Shown: positions 35,225 through 44,981, counted from the stretch's first letter. The stretch: 64,000 bases of DNA from Paenibacillus auburnensis (GCF_927798115.1 NZ_CAKMMG010000014.1:23930-87929); one strand, 5' to 3'. Translations and numbers: made by a program. Notes: generated from the letters alone by a model not told the origin.

Positions 35225-35351
35225 TCCTAGGTCTCCTTTAATCAAAACATCAAAATAGTGTTATAAACGAGCTATATTTTATTAGTTTTGTTGTTTTATT
35301 ATCGTTATAATGCAACTATAAACACCAAATTGAAAGGTGGCAAGTGCACAC

Positions 35352-37673
35352 ATGAAATTTACAGACGGCCTCTGGCTGGTTCGTGACGGAATCAACATCA
35401 ACGGCGCAGTACAAAACTATGTAGTAGAAAAAACATCCGAGGGTTTGACCGCAGTCACTCAAACAACTCCAATTACAGGACGCGCAGCTACACTGAACTC
35501 CACGCTCCTTACCGTTAAATTCCATTCCCCGCTTCCTGGTGTAGTGGGTGTGAAGATCATTCATAATGACGGCGTGATCGACCGCGGTCCGGCCTTTGAA
35601 TTGACTAAGGGAACCGGCGACCATGTCCAGATTGAAGAAAACGAAGCCCAAACCGTGCTGATCAGCGGCGGACTCCGTGTCGTTATCAATAAAGGCACTC
35701 AATGGTCCGTGGATTTCTACCGCGGCGACGAGCGCATTACAGGCAGCGGTTACAAATCGATGGCCTATATCACCGACCAGGACGGCAACACGTTCATGCG
35801 TGAAGAGCTGGACATCGGCGTAGGCGAATTCGTGTACGGTCTGGGCGAGCGCTTCACTGCTTTTGTGAAGAACGGTCAAGTCGTAGATATCTGGAATAAA
35901 GACGGCGGCACCAGCTCCGAGCAGGCCTACAAGAACATCCCGTTCTATGTAACCAGCAAGGGCTACGGCGTATTTGTGAACCAGCCTGAACTGGTTTCCT
36001 ATGAAATCGCTTCGGAAAAAGTAAAAAAAGCCCAATTCAGCGTAGCTGGAGAGAGCCTGGAATATTTCGTGATTGAAGGACCTACGATCAAAGAGGTCAT
36101 CAGCAAATATACTTCGTTAACCGGCAAGCCTGCGCTTCCGCCGGCATGGACCTTCGGCCTGTGGCTGACGACTTCGTTCACTACTGACTACGATGAAGCA
36201 ACAGTTAACTCTTTTGTAGAAGGAATGGCTGAACGCGATCTGCCGCTGCATGTGTTCCACTTCGACTGCTTCTGGATGCGTGAATACCAATGGACCGATT
36301 TCCAGTGGGACGAGCGCGTCTTCCCGGACCCGGTAGGCATGCTGAAACGCCTGAAGGAAAAAGGCCTGAAAATTTGCGTCTGGATTAACTCCTATATCGG
36401 CCAGCGTTCACCGCTGTTCGAAGAAGGCAAGAAGAACGGCTATCTGATCAAAAAAGCCAACGGCGACGTATATCAAACTGACCTGTGGCAGGCGGGCATG
36501 GGACTCGTAGACTTCACAAACCCAGCGGCTTGTGAATGGTATGCAGGATACCTGCGCGGTCTAGTGGATATGGGCGTAGACAGCTTCAAAACAGACTTCG
36601 GCGAAAGAATTCCGACAGATGTTGTGTACTTCGACGGCTCCGATCCGCAGAAAATGCATAACTACTACACTCAGCTGTACAACAAAGTGGTCTTTGATGT
36701 ATTGGAAGAGAAGCTCGGCAAAAATGAAGCAGCGGTCTTCGCACGTTCGGCTACAGCCGGCGGGCAGCAGTTCCCGGTACACTGGGGCGGCGACTGCTAC
36801 GCAGATTACGAGTCCATGGCAGAAAGCCTGCGCGGCGGCTTGTCCCTCGGTCTGTCCGGCTTCGGGTTCTGGAGCCATGATATCGGCGGATTCGAAAATA
36901 CCGCTCCGGCGCATGTCTTCAAACGCTGGCTGGCCTTCGGCCTGCTCTCCAGCCACAGCCGTCTGCACGGCAGCACCTCGTACCGTGTGCCTTGGGCTTA
37001 CGATGACGAAGCGGTGGATGTTACCCGGTTCTTCACCAAGCTCAAATGCAGCCTGATGCCTTACCTGTATGATGTAGCCGGCCAAGCGCATGAAGAAGGC
37101 TGGGCTTCGATGCGGGCCATGGTTATGGAGTTCCCTGAAGATCCTACCTGCGAAGTGCTGGACCGTCAGTACATGCTTGGTGACAAGCTGCTCGTAGCTC
37201 CAATCTTCCAGGAAAACGGCGAAGTGAAATACTACCTGCCGGCTGGTCGCTGGACTCACCTGCTGAACGGTGAAACAGTAGTAGGCGGATCATGGCGTAA
37301 AGAAAAGCATGACTTCTTCAGCCTTCCGCTGTTCGTACGCCAGAACTCGCTGCTGGCAACAGGCAGTGTAGACAACCGTCCGGACTATGATTTTGCCGAC
37401 GGCGTGAAATTCGGCCTGTACTCCCTGGAAGACGGCGCTACAACAGCGGCAACAGTCCGTGATATCAACGGCGCTCCTGAACTGACAGTGACAGCTGCAC
37501 GCACAGGCAGCACCGTTAAGGTAACTGCTGAAGGCAGCGGCAAACCGTTCACATTTGCAGTGAAGGATCTGGGTGCTATCGCTTCCGTAGAAGGCGCAGA
37601 GCAGGCAGATGAAGCTACAGTACAAGTTAGCGGCGGCAGCAAGTCCGTATCGTTCACGATTACATTGAAATAA
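35352..37673 (+). CDS. yicI: GH31 alpha-xylosidase (YicI type)
   Basis: Intracellular retaining glycosidase of 773 residues that removes alpha-1,6-xylose from xyloglucan fragments such as isoprimeverose; YicI of E. coli has 772 residues. The N-terminus MKFTDGLWLVRDGININ matches YicI-type starts, which supports ATG 35352 over the in-frame GTG at 35337. The barrel has FGLWLTTSFTTDYDE, HFDCFWMREYQW, the nucleophile Asp near residue 415 in FKTDFGERI, and the acid/base Asp near 510 in FWSHDIGGFE. The site GAAAGGTGG lies upstream. It is divergent from an AraC regulator and followed by an SGNH hydrolase gene after a terminator. Confidence 0.94.
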   Translation: MKFTDGLWLVRDGININGAVQNYVVEKTSEGLTAVTQTTPITGRAATLNSTLLTVKFHSPLPGVVGVKIIHNDGVIDRGPAFELTKGTGDHVQIEENEAQTVLISGGLRVVINKGTQWSVDFYRGDERITGSGYKSMAYITDQDGNTFMREELDIGVGEFVYGLGERFTAFVKNGQVVDIWNKDGGTSSEQAYKNIPFYVTSKGYGVFVNQPELVSYEIASEKVKKAQFSVAGESLEYFVIEGPTIKEVISKYTSLTGKPALPPAWTFGLWLTTSFTTDYDEATVNSFVEGMAERDLPLHVFHFDCFWMREYQWTDFQWDERVFPDPVGMLKRLKEKGLKICVWINSYIGQRSPLFEEGKKNGYLIKKANGDVYQTDLWQAGMGLVDFTNPAACEWYAGYLRGLVDMGVDSFKTDFGERIPTDVVYFDGSDPQKMHNYYTQLYNKVVFDVLEEKLGKNEAAVFARSATAGGQQFPVHWGGDCYADYESMAESLRGGLSLGLSGFGFWSHDIGGFENTAPAHVFKRWLAFGLLSSHSRLHGSTSYRVPWAYDDEAVDVTRFFTKLKCSLMPYLYDVAGQAHEEGWASMRAMVMEFPEDPTCEVLDRQYMLGDKLLVAPIFQENGEVKYYLPAGRWTHLLNGETVVGGSWRKEKHDFFSLPLFVRQNSLLATGSVDNRPDYDFADGVKFGLYSLEDGATTAATVRDINGAPELTVTAARTGSTVKVTAEGSGKPFTFAVKDLGAIASVEGAEQADEATVQVSGGSKSVSFTITLK

Positions 37674-37692
37674 GTTGTACCGTATGTATCAG

Positions 37693-37744
37693 ACTCTCTG
37701 ATGGCCGGGGACACATTGTCCCTGGCTCATTAGGGAGTTTTTTT
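37693..37744 (+). terminator. Terminator after alpha-xylosidase
   Basis: Long interrupted stem: ACTCTC/GGGAGT, TGATG/TCATTA and GGGACA/TGTCCC, followed by TTTTTTT. Confidence 0.85.
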
Positions 37745-37783
37745 AGAAAAACAAATATCTTAATCTGGCTATGAACCTATGAT

Positions 37784-37805
37784 TTTTTTGTACAAAGTGC
37801 AATTA
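37784..37805 (+). repeat. Single TACAAAGTGCA-type repeat unit
   Basis: TTTTTTGTACAAAGTGCAAT shares TGTACAAAGTGCA with the repeat at 19156 and lies in the leader of the SGNH hydrolase gene. Confidence 0.4.
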
Positions 37806-37855
37806 GAGGATAGCAGTTATTTCGTATGCGGATCAGGACAGGAGAATTGATTACT

Positions 37856-39031
37856 ATGATTATTAAAGATAACTACGGAGTGCTCAGCGAAGCGGGCTAC
37901 TCTTCGGCCACGGCGCTGTCCACTGCGGCCAATTATATTATGAATGCGCCGGAGCCGTTTACCCATACCTACAGGACATACGTCCGCCTGCGGGAAAACG
38001 GCAGCCTGACGCTGAAATTCTGGCACAGCAACAGTGTCGATTCCACCTGGGATATTGGGCAGGAGGCTAATGGCAGCGAACCAGGCGGGGAGTGGAGCAT
38101 TGAAGCTGCGTACATCGCTGACGGCGGGCTTGTGCCGGACGGTACGGTAGCGCCGGACTCGCAGGTTCCGGTAACCTTCACGGGGGCGTACTCGAAGGTG
38201 GTTGCTCCCGGCGAATGCTTCTGGAGTGATGAAGCCTCACTCGACTTACCTGAGGGCCATTACCTGGCCTTTACCTGGACCATTAGAACAGCCGCGCCGG
38301 GCAAGTCCTTCCCGTTCAACGTGGAAGGTATTCTCGTGTCGGCTTATGATGCAGACGGCAATCTGGCCGGGCAGTCATCTGCGGATACCTTTACCGAATC
38401 AGACAAGCTGCTGGTGATGCCGAGCTATATCGGATACAAGAAGCAGGTGGCGAAGAAGCTGGTGTTCCTGGGGGATTCGATCACCCAGGGAGTCCGGACG
38501 GAGAAGGATGCCTACAGCTATTGGGCGGCGCGGATCGCTGAAGGGCTGGGTACGGATTACGGACTGTGGAATATCGGTTCAGGCTGGGGCAGAGCCTATG
38601 ATGTGGCTGCGGACGGGGCTTGGCTGAATAAGGCTAAGCAGGGCGATGAGGTACTGATTGTACTTGGAGTCAACGATCTGGATATCGGCAAGCGCAGTGC
38701 AGAGGAACTGCTTGGCGACCTGACGGCGATAATAGGCAAGATTAAAGAGGCGAACAACCACGCGGACATTATCCTCAGCACCGTGCCGCCGTTTAATTTC
38801 GAAGAAGAACGGGAAGTATCCTGGCGTAAGGTGAATGAGACGATCCGCACCAATCCTCCAGCTGGTGTGAACCGTGTGTTCGACATCGCAGCAGTACTGT
38901 CCGTACCGGCTCCGGCAGATCACAGGATCAGACCGGAATACATGAGCAATGAGTTTGATCCGCATCCAAACGGGCACGCCGGCAAGGCGGTAGCGGAAGC
39001 TTTTCTGGCTTGGTACGGGAAAAATAGATAA
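37856..39031 (+). CDS. SGNH/GDSL family hydrolase
   Basis: Esterase-like protein of 391 residues without a signal peptide. A beta-rich N-terminal domain (1-200) precedes the SGNH domain: block I is LVFLGDSITQGV near residue 212 with the nucleophile Ser, block III is VLGVNDLDIG, and block V is DPHPNGHAG with the catalytic Asp and His. ATG 37856 has AGGAGA about 10 bases upstream; an in-frame start at 37826 lies before this site. Its place after alpha-xylosidase suggests removal of acetyl groups from hemicellulose oligosaccharides, which is inference from context. A terminator separates it from yicI, so it may have its own promoter. Confidence 0.85.
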   Translation: MIIKDNYGVLSEAGYSSATALSTAANYIMNAPEPFTHTYRTYVRLRENGSLTLKFWHSNSVDSTWDIGQEANGSEPGGEWSIEAAYIADGGLVPDGTVAPDSQVPVTFTGAYSKVVAPGECFWSDEASLDLPEGHYLAFTWTIRTAAPGKSFPFNVEGILVSAYDADGNLAGQSSADTFTESDKLLVMPSYIGYKKQVAKKLVFLGDSITQGVRTEKDAYSYWAARIAEGLGTDYGLWNIGSGWGRAYDVAADGAWLNKAKQGDEVLIVLGVNDLDIGKRSAEELLGDLTAIIGKIKEANNHADIILSTVPPFNFEEEREVSWRKVNETIRTNPPAGVNRVFDIAAVLSVPAPADHRIRPEYMSNEFDPHPNGHAGKAVAEAFLAWYGKNR

Positions 39032-39095
39032 AGAACACTACAAGCTTACTAGGCATACTATGTATTACTTTTAACAGAAGGGTAGTGTGCCTGCA

Positions 39096-39401
39096 ATGGG
39101 TATTCAAGTGGGAATGCAGCCGAAAGTGCTGTATCAGGCTGATCAGAATTATATTCAAACCATGAAATCGGTTAGACATCACTTACACAGTATATGTAGA
39201 CAGCATGTAAACCAATTCGTCCGGGTGCAGACAATTGACGGTCAGGTCGTTACGGGAAGAATATTGGGCTGTGATAGAGGGTTGTTATATTTGGGCGTGC
39301 AGAGTCATGGAGGACAACGCGCCTTCTTTGGGGGCAGCGATGAAGCGATTTTAACCCTGGTACTTTTCGAATTGCTTGTTATAACTTTATTGTACACTTA
39401 A
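39096..39401 (+). CDS. Small protein with LSm/DUF2642-like segment
   Basis: Hypothetical protein of 101 residues. The centre FVRVQTIDGQVVTGRILGCD followed by RGLLYLGV resembles the beta strands of LSm-like or DUF2642-type spore proteins (turn, GxVxG, then hydrophobic strand). The last 20 residues (ILTLVLFELLVITLLYT) are very hydrophobic and could be a membrane anchor. The start is uncertain: ATG 39096 or GTG 39087; AGAAGGG at 39077 is nearer to the GTG. A strong terminator follows. The convergent neighbour is a YjcZ-like mini-gene. Confidence 0.55.
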   Translation: MGIQVGMQPKVLYQADQNYIQTMKSVRHHLHSICRQHVNQFVRVQTIDGQVVTGRILGCDRGLLYLGVQSHGGQRAFFGGSDEAILTLVLFELLVITLLYT

Positions 39402-39402
39402 C

Positions 39403-39449
39403 AAAAAAGATAAGAGTCTGGCATACCTGCCGATTCTTATCTTTTTTTT
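39403..39449. terminator. Bidirectional terminator
   Basis: AAAAAAGATAAGA pairs with TCTTATCTTTTTT across a 19-base loop, between two convergent small genes. Confidence 0.85.
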
Positions 39450-39459
39450 GGGGGATGGG

Positions 39460-39555
39460 TTAGAATGTTCTGAGAATGATTACCAGCAGAATATAAAGCA
39501 CCAAGATTGTCGTAGTGGAAGTAAACATGCCTCCGACATTTGCACAACCGCTCAT
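39460..39555 (-). CDS. YjcZ-like sporulation mini-protein
   Basis: A 31-residue protein: MSGCANVGGM followed by the hydrophobic stretch TTTILVLYILLVIILRTF. The pattern (short Gly/polar head, then LVLYILLVII) is that of the YjcZ family of small spore-associated proteins. A GAAGGAGG site lies 7 bases before ATG 39555. The gene ends 11 bp before a shared terminator. Confidence 0.75.
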   Translation of the reverse strand: MSGCANVGGMFTSTTTILVLYILLVIILRTF

Positions 39556-39668
39556 CGCTTTACCTCCTTCGCAGTATCATCTTACAGACCCATGATATGC
39601 ACTTACCTCGATCTCTGTATGGACAATTGACCAGATTAAATGAGGGATTTATGCGATGGCCCGTCCCG

Positions 39669-41312
39669 TCAGGGGGCAACCTGCACCCGGTAATCCTTCG
39701 GCGTAACTCCAATCTGCTTCTTGAACACTTTGCTGAAGTACTTCACATCGTGGAAGCCGACCATTTCCGAGATCTGCGACAGCTTGAGGTTCGGATTCTG
39801 CAGCAGGAGCTTGGCTTTATTGATTCTGACGCTGCCGATGTAATCGGAGAAATTAATGCCGTATTCCTGCTTGAATTTGCGGGAGACATATTCACGGCTG
39901 ACATAGAATCTGCCGGCGACCTCCTGAAGAGACAGGTCAGACTGATAGTTCTGATCGATATATTTGACGATCTCTGTAAGCGGGTTACGTTCCTTGATCT
40001 GCCTTGCCGACAGTTCCTGCGACAGGCGCTGCATCAAGGCGAAGGACCAGTCGCGCCAGGCGAACAGCGAGAAGGAATAGCCGTTGGCATAAGGAGCAGG
40101 ATTGTGCCGGTCGGCCAGCTCCAGCTCAGCCAAAGCACTGTCCGCTTCCCCACCCAGCGCTTCGCGTACGAGCCGGGAGCGGAACAGCAGGGCATCGGCT
40201 TTCCAGGAGCCCAGCATTTCCGGCGTCACCACGCCCCCGCGGCTCAGCTCATCAATCCAGTGCTGGGCGGCAGCGGACAAGGCCTCCGTATTTCCGCTGA
40301 TAACGGCCATCCTCCAGTCCTCCTGGACATGGGCGAAGATCGCCCTGGAGCCGTCGGCTGCCTGCTCAGCTTTGCTATGCTCTCCGGCAGAGGAAGCGAA
40401 GTGGCAATAATCCTCATGCCGGAGCAGATTCCGCCGCATCAGGGCGTCCAAAGCTTCCGAACGCTGCCGTGCAAGCTGGCCTGGCAGGCTGCCCGTACTG
40501 CTGATCCCAAAATGCATCCGGAACTGCAGCGTTCGGAAGATGCCTTGATTGATCCGGCTGATCAGCTCCAGCACCGATTCCTGGACATCCCATAGCAGGA
40601 TGGCGATTTCCGGCGGCCCTCCCCAGTAGCGGAAAGCGATCCCTTTCTTCTGGGGCTGCAAGAATTCATTGCAAATATTGACGATGGCATAATAGAGCAG
40701 CTCACTGTCTCCGCCGAATCTTTTGAGCAGCTGATTATTGCCCGCATCGGTCTGTACAAGAATCAGCCGGGAGGACCCGGCATTACCGGGAATGACATTC
40801 TCAGCGACAAGCCGGCGGAGTGAGGTTTCAGAAGTAACGGGATCATCAATCAGCGCCGACAGGAGCCGTTCTCCGTAGATCGGTTTGATCTCATTCAGCC
40901 GGATGCTCTGCTGCTGCCGGTGGCTGCGTTCTTCTTCCTCGGAGCGCCAGGCGGCAACCGCCTTGGACACGGCTGTATTGATGGCATCGGCCTCAATGGG
41001 CTTGAGAATATAGTCAATTCCTCCATGCCGGACCGTCTGGCGAACAAACTCAAAATCATTATGTCCGCTGACCACTATAAACTTCGTACTCCCGGCAAAC
41101 TCATTCACCCAGGTCATCAGCTCAATGCCGTTACCTGATTCCATCATCATATCCATGATCACCAGAGCCGGCTTTTGCCCGCGGATCACTTCAATGGCTT
41201 CATTGCCGTTTCCCGCTTCCAGGATCTCATCGATCTGATGGGCGTCCCAGTCGACCAGCAGCCGGACCGCCTTTCTGACTCTCGCTTCATCATCCACAAT
41301 CAGCGCCTTCAT
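39669..41312 (-). CDS. YesN-type response regulator with AraC DNA-binding domain
   Basis: Response regulator of 547 residues. The receiver domain starts KALIVDDEARVRKAV, with phospho-acceptor Asp54 in LVIMDMMME and Lys in DYILKPIEA. A middle region (about 130-430) typical of YesN proteins follows. The C-terminal AraC domain has LQEVAGRFYVSREYVSRKF and LSQISEMVGFHDVKYFSKVF, ending GVTPKDYRVQVAP. ATG 41312 overlaps the stop of the kinase gene by 4 bp (ATGA), so the pair is translationally coupled. It is divergent from the importer genes at 43267-46362 and probably activates them. Confidence 0.93.
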   Translation of the reverse strand: MKALIVDDEARVRKAVRLLVDWDAHQIDEILEAGNGNEAIEVIRGQKPALVIMDMMMESGNGIELMTWVNEFAGSTKFIVVSGHNDFEFVRQTVRHGGIDYILKPIEADAINTAVSKAVAAWRSEEEERSHRQQQSIRLNEIKPIYGERLLSALIDDPVTSETSLRRLVAENVIPGNAGSSRLILVQTDAGNNQLLKRFGGDSELLYYAIVNICNEFLQPQKKGIAFRYWGGPPEIAILLWDVQESVLELISRINQGIFRTLQFRMHFGISSTGSLPGQLARQRSEALDALMRRNLLRHEDYCHFASSAGEHSKAEQAADGSRAIFAHVQEDWRMAVISGNTEALSAAAQHWIDELSRGGVVTPEMLGSWKADALLFRSRLVREALGGEADSALAELELADRHNPAPYANGYSFSLFAWRDWSFALMQRLSQELSARQIKERNPLTEIVKYIDQNYQSDLSLQEVAGRFYVSREYVSRKFKQEYGINFSDYIGSVRINKAKLLLQNPNLKLSQISEMVGFHDVKYFSKVFKKQIGVTPKDYRVQVAP

Positions 41313-43132
41313 ATCCGTTCACTCTCCGTTAGTATTTCAATTTCCAGTCGTATCAGGACTCCGCCCTCAGGCAGATTGTCCACGGTCAGTGCAGCGTCAT
41401 CCCCGCAGACAAGCCGCAGCCGCGCGAGTACATTGCCAAGGCCGATTCCTGCACCTGGCGCATCCCGCCTGCTGTCACTGCTCTTCACGGCGGTGACGTC
41501 GAGTGGAGTAGGCCGCTCCAGCTCCTGCCGGAGCTTGTCCAGTTTCGCCAAAGGAATGACATTGCCGTTATTCCGGATCCTGATCTCCATTCGTCCGGAT
41601 GCCAGCCTGGCTGCCGTAATCTCGATCAATCCATCGCTGCGCGACAGATTGAAGCCGTGCTTGAAGTAATTTTCAACAATCGGCTGGAGGATCATTTTGG
41701 GCATCAGCGCATTCAGCAGCGGTTCCTCCATATCGTAGCGGAAACTGAATTTATTTTCAAAACGCTCCTTTTGCAGCTCGATGTAAGCTTTGACATGCTC
41801 CAGCTCATTTTGAATGGTGACAATCTTCTCGTCATTGTACATGCTGTAACGCATCATCTTGGCAAGGGCCGACAGCAGGGCATAGATTTGCGGCACTTTC
41901 ATCTCCAGGGCAAGCGTACCGATAATCTGCAGGGTGTTGTTGAGAAAATGCGGATTGATTTGCGACTGCAGAGCCCTCAGCTCATTGGTTTTATTAGACA
42001 GCTCCAGCCGGTACTCCCGCAAAATCAGATTATTGATCGTATCCATCATGCTGCGGAAATGCTCGGTCAGCACACCGATCTCATCGTTGCCCGCCGGGCT
42101 GATCTCCACCTCCAGATTCCCGGTCCGCACCTGATTCATATACCGGGTCAGCTGCTTGATCGGGGCCGTGATCCGGAAGGAGATGAAGATGGTTAGCGCA
42201 ATAATCATACTCATCAGCAGGAAGAGCAGCAGCAGGTTGAGGCCAGCGGCTTCCTTGGCTTCGCGGAACAGGTAGGACACCGGGATTTGCTTGACCAGCG
42301 TCCAGTTCAGACCTGTGCTTTCCACCTTCTGATAAATGAACACGGACCCGCCTTCCTCAAAATAACCCTGGGCCTCAGCATTCGCAGTAATTTGCTTATT
42401 GTACCAGGCTGCATTCAGCGGCTTGCCGAGCGAACCGGCATCCTGGCCGTACACCAGCATACCGTCACTGTCCACTACGTAGGCCTTCTCCTGATCCTGC
42501 TCATACAACTGGTCGACAATTTCAGCAAGCGCCGTCAGCTTGATATCAATCGACAGATAGCCAAGTGCTTCCGAGGAAGGAATGCGCTCAATTCTGCGGT
42601 GCAAGGTAAAGACGGGTTCAGGCGTGAACTGGATCAAAGGCAGGTTCAGTCCGTAAGCATTGCTGAGGTGGGTACTCTGGACATTTACCGGAGAACTGCC
42701 TGTAACGTCAGACTCCTGATAAGGCTTGCTCACCAGCCATCGCTTGGGCGTTGTATTGTCGGTAATCAGCGTGGCTTTGCTGTCCTTGACCCCGTATAAG
42801 TATACCTGTGAGATATCGGGCAGCGAAGTGGAAATATAACTGAGTGAATTATAGATGGCAATATCGGAGGACAGGTCATCATAACCGGCTTCCAGCAGAC
42901 GGTAAAAATCTGAATCGGAATATACGCTCAGCGACAGCCGGTTGACCTCCTGAATCAGGCTGTTAATATTTTTGGAGCCTTGATAGAGCAGGTTTTTGTT
43001 CTCATCTACGGCCCGTGTTCTCAGCGACTGGGTTGTATAAGAATAGCTGATATACATCGTCGCCATAATACAAATTAAGGTTGGAAGGAGTAAAAAAAGG
43101 ATCAGTTTGGTGCGGATATTGTTCCATTTCAT
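41309..43132 (-). CDS. YesM-type sensor histidine kinase
   Basis: Membrane sensor kinase of 607 residues. First helix LILFLLLPTLICIMATMYI, extracytoplasmic Cache-like domain (about 35-290) with HRRIERIPSSEALGYLSIDI, second helix NLLLLFLLMSMIIALTIFI, HAMP, and the phospho-acceptor His near 394 in LQSQINPHFLNNTLQ. ATPase boxes include VENYFKHGFN and GAGIGLGNVLARL. It heads a two-gene unit with the response regulator. The partner importer is transcribed in the other direction from the 134-bp gap, which holds an inverted repeat. The likely signal is an oligosaccharide bound by the lipoprotein encoded at 45046-46362. Confidence 0.93.
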   Translation of the reverse strand: MKWNNIRTKLILFLLLPTLICIMATMYISYSYTTQSLRTRAVDENKNLLYQGSKNINSLIQEVNRLSLSVYSDSDFYRLLEAGYDDLSSDIAIYNSLSYISTSLPDISQVYLYGVKDSKATLITDNTTPKRWLVSKPYQESDVTGSSPVNVQSTHLSNAYGLNLPLIQFTPEPVFTLHRRIERIPSSEALGYLSIDIKLTALAEIVDQLYEQDQEKAYVVDSDGMLVYGQDAGSLGKPLNAAWYNKQITANAEAQGYFEEGGSVFIYQKVESTGLNWTLVKQIPVSYLFREAKEAAGLNLLLLFLLMSMIIALTIFISFRITAPIKQLTRYMNQVRTGNLEVEISPAGNDEIGVLTEHFRSMMDTINNLILREYRLELSNKTNELRALQSQINPHFLNNTLQIIGTLALEMKVPQIYALLSALAKMMRYSMYNDEKIVTIQNELEHVKAYIELQKERFENKFSFRYDMEEPLLNALMPKMILQPIVENYFKHGFNLSRSDGLIEITAARLASGRMEIRIRNNGNVIPLAKLDKLRQELERPTPLDVTAVKSSDSRRDAPGAGIGLGNVLARLRLVCGDDAALTVDNLPEGGVLIRLEIEILTESERI

Positions 43133-43159
43133 CGATTCTTGTCACATCCGATCAATATT

Positions 43160-43191
43160 TTACACCTGAAAGATCACTTGCGTAGGTGTAA
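43160..43191. promoter_or_regulatory. Candidate operator: TTACACCT inverted repeat
   Basis: TTACACCT (43160-43167) and AGGTGTAA (43184-43191), perfect 8-bp arms 16 bp apart, in the divergent gap between the kinase gene and the importer operon. Binding by the YesN-type regulator is inferred. Confidence 0.45.
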
Positions 43192-43266
43192 GAGGTCCGC
43201 AAAAAAACGGATAATATCTTTAGATCATAAACAAGTAAGTGAGTAAAAGAAAGGGGGGGCCAATTC

Positions 43267-44148
43267 ATGCGAGGTCATAAGTTGTCCCAATTCGGCCAAC
43301 AGCTTTTTTTCGTTGGTCCGGCAGTACTGTTTTTCTCTGTAGTCATGATTATTCCATTTCTGATGGGGATGTATTATTCCTTCACCGACTGGAACGGTGT
43401 ATCGGGAAATGTAAGCTGGGTAGGAATTGATAACTTCAAAAATATTTTCACGAATGACCCTGACTTCTGGTCATCGTTCTGGTTTACTGTAAGATTTACT
43501 CTGTTAGGTGTTATTTTGACCAACGTGGTCGGCTTTTTCCTGGCGTACCTGTTGACGAAACCTTTAAAAACACGCAATATGCTCCGTACGATCTTCTTTA
43601 TGCCGAATGTCATCGGGGGCTTACTGCTTGGTTTTATATGGCAGTTTATCTTTATCAAAGGTTTTGCCACACTGGGTGATACTACCGGCTGGTCCTTCTT
43701 TAATCTTCCATGGCTCGGTGATGCGACGACCGGTTTCTGGGCAATCGTTATTGTGTTTGTCTGGCAGTCCTCCGGTTATCTGATGGTTATCTACATCGCT
43801 TCGCTCAGCAACGTATCCAAAGAAGTGCTTGAAGCTGCTGATATCGACGGCGCCTCGCCTTTCCAGGTGCTCCGCAACATCGTCGTTCCGCTGATTATGC
43901 CTGCGGTAACTATCGGCTTGTTCCTGGCCATTTCCTGGTCATTCAAAATGTTCGACCTTAACCTGTCGCTGACCAAAGGTGGACCGTTCAAATCAACGGA
44001 ATCTGTAGCGATGAACATTTATAATGAAGCCTTCCTGAATAACCGTTACGGTCTGGGTACGGCAAAAGCGCTGCTGTTCTTTGTAATTGTCGCGGTAATC
44101 ACGATGATTCAGGTCCGTGTAACGAAGAGCAAGGAGGTTGAAGCTTAA
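43267..44148 (+). CDS. CUT1 sugar ABC transporter permease (MalF/LacF-like)
   Basis: Permease of 293 residues. Six predicted helices, EAA loop LEAADIDGASPFQVLRNI, and the MalF-type segment LTKGGPFKSTESVAMNIYNE. An AAAGGGGGGG site precedes ATG 43267. It is the first gene of a permease-permease-binding protein operon and its stop overlaps the next start by one base (TAATG). As in the first importer, no ATPase gene is included. Confidence 0.93.
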   Translation: MRGHKLSQFGQQLFFVGPAVLFFSVVMIIPFLMGMYYSFTDWNGVSGNVSWVGIDNFKNIFTNDPDFWSSFWFTVRFTLLGVILTNVVGFFLAYLLTKPLKTRNMLRTIFFMPNVIGGLLLGFIWQFIFIKGFATLGDTTGWSFFNLPWLGDATTGFWAIVIVFVWQSSGYLMVIYIASLSNVSKEVLEAADIDGASPFQVLRNIVVPLIMPAVTIGLFLAISWSFKMFDLNLSLTKGGPFKSTESVAMNIYNEAFLNNRYGLGTAKALLFFVIVAVITMIQVRVTKSKEVEA

Positions 44149-44981
44149 TGAACGCAAAATCAAAAAGCAGATGGAATATCGGGACCGAAGTACTGATGAT
44201 CCTGCTTGCGCTGCTCTTCCTTGCTCCGTTCTATTTTCTGCTGGCAAACTCGTTGAAGTCATTCGGCGAAATTCTCAGCAATGCGGCAAGCTGGCCGCAT
44301 GAATTCATGTGGTCCAACTATTCCAAGGCCTGGAAGCTGGCGCGGTTCGGTGAAGCGTTCCGCAATTCGGTCATTGTAACGGTAATCAGTGTCGTCCTGA
44401 TCTCTTTGTTCAGTGCAATGGCTGCGTACCGGATGGTCCGTGCGGATACGAAGTTCAATAAGATCCTGCTGCTGCTGTTTGTGGCGGCAATGGTCGTACC
44501 GTTCCAGACCATCATGATTCCGATCCTGAAGGTTGTAAACATCCTGGGTGTAAACAACTCCATTCCGGGTCTCTTGATCACCAACTTAGGTCTCAGTATT
44601 CCGATGGCGATCTTCCTGTTCCACGGATTCATCAAATCGGTGCCGCTGGAAATTGAAGAGGCGGCTACAGTCGACGGCTGTAATCCGATTACGGTATTCT
44701 TCCGGATTGTACTTCCGCTGCTGAAGCCGATGCTGATGACAACCATCGTCCTGAATGCACTTGGGATTTGGAATGACTATCTGCTGCCGTCCCTGATTCT
44801 TCAGGCGCCTAATCTGCGGACCATTCCACTGGCAACCTTCTCATTCTTCGGCCAATATACGAAGCAATGGGATATGGCGCTCCCGGCACTTACGATCGGC
44901 GTAGCACCTATTGTAATTTTCTATCTGTTCATGCAGCGTTACATTGTTGAGGGAATAGCGGCAGGCTCGGTGAAGGGTTAA
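44148..44981 (+). CDS. CUT1 sugar ABC transporter permease (MalG-like)
   Basis: Permease of 277 residues with six predicted helices. The EAA loop reads IEEAATVDGCNPITVFFRI and the C-terminus ends VEGIAAGSVKG, as in MalG-type subunits. Its ATG overlaps the stop of the preceding permease gene, a coupled pair. The binding-protein gene follows after 64 bp. Confidence 0.93.
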   Translation: MNAKSKSRWNIGTEVLMILLALLFLAPFYFLLANSLKSFGEILSNAASWPHEFMWSNYSKAWKLARFGEAFRNSVIVTVISVVLISLFSAMAAYRMVRADTKFNKILLLLFVAAMVVPFQTIMIPILKVVNILGVNNSIPGLLITNLGLSIPMAIFLFHGFIKSVPLEIEEAATVDGCNPITVFFRIVLPLLKPMLMTTIVLNALGIWNDYLLPSLILQAPNLRTIPLATFSFFGQYTKQWDMALPALTIGVAPIVIFYLFMQRYIVEGIAAGSVKG

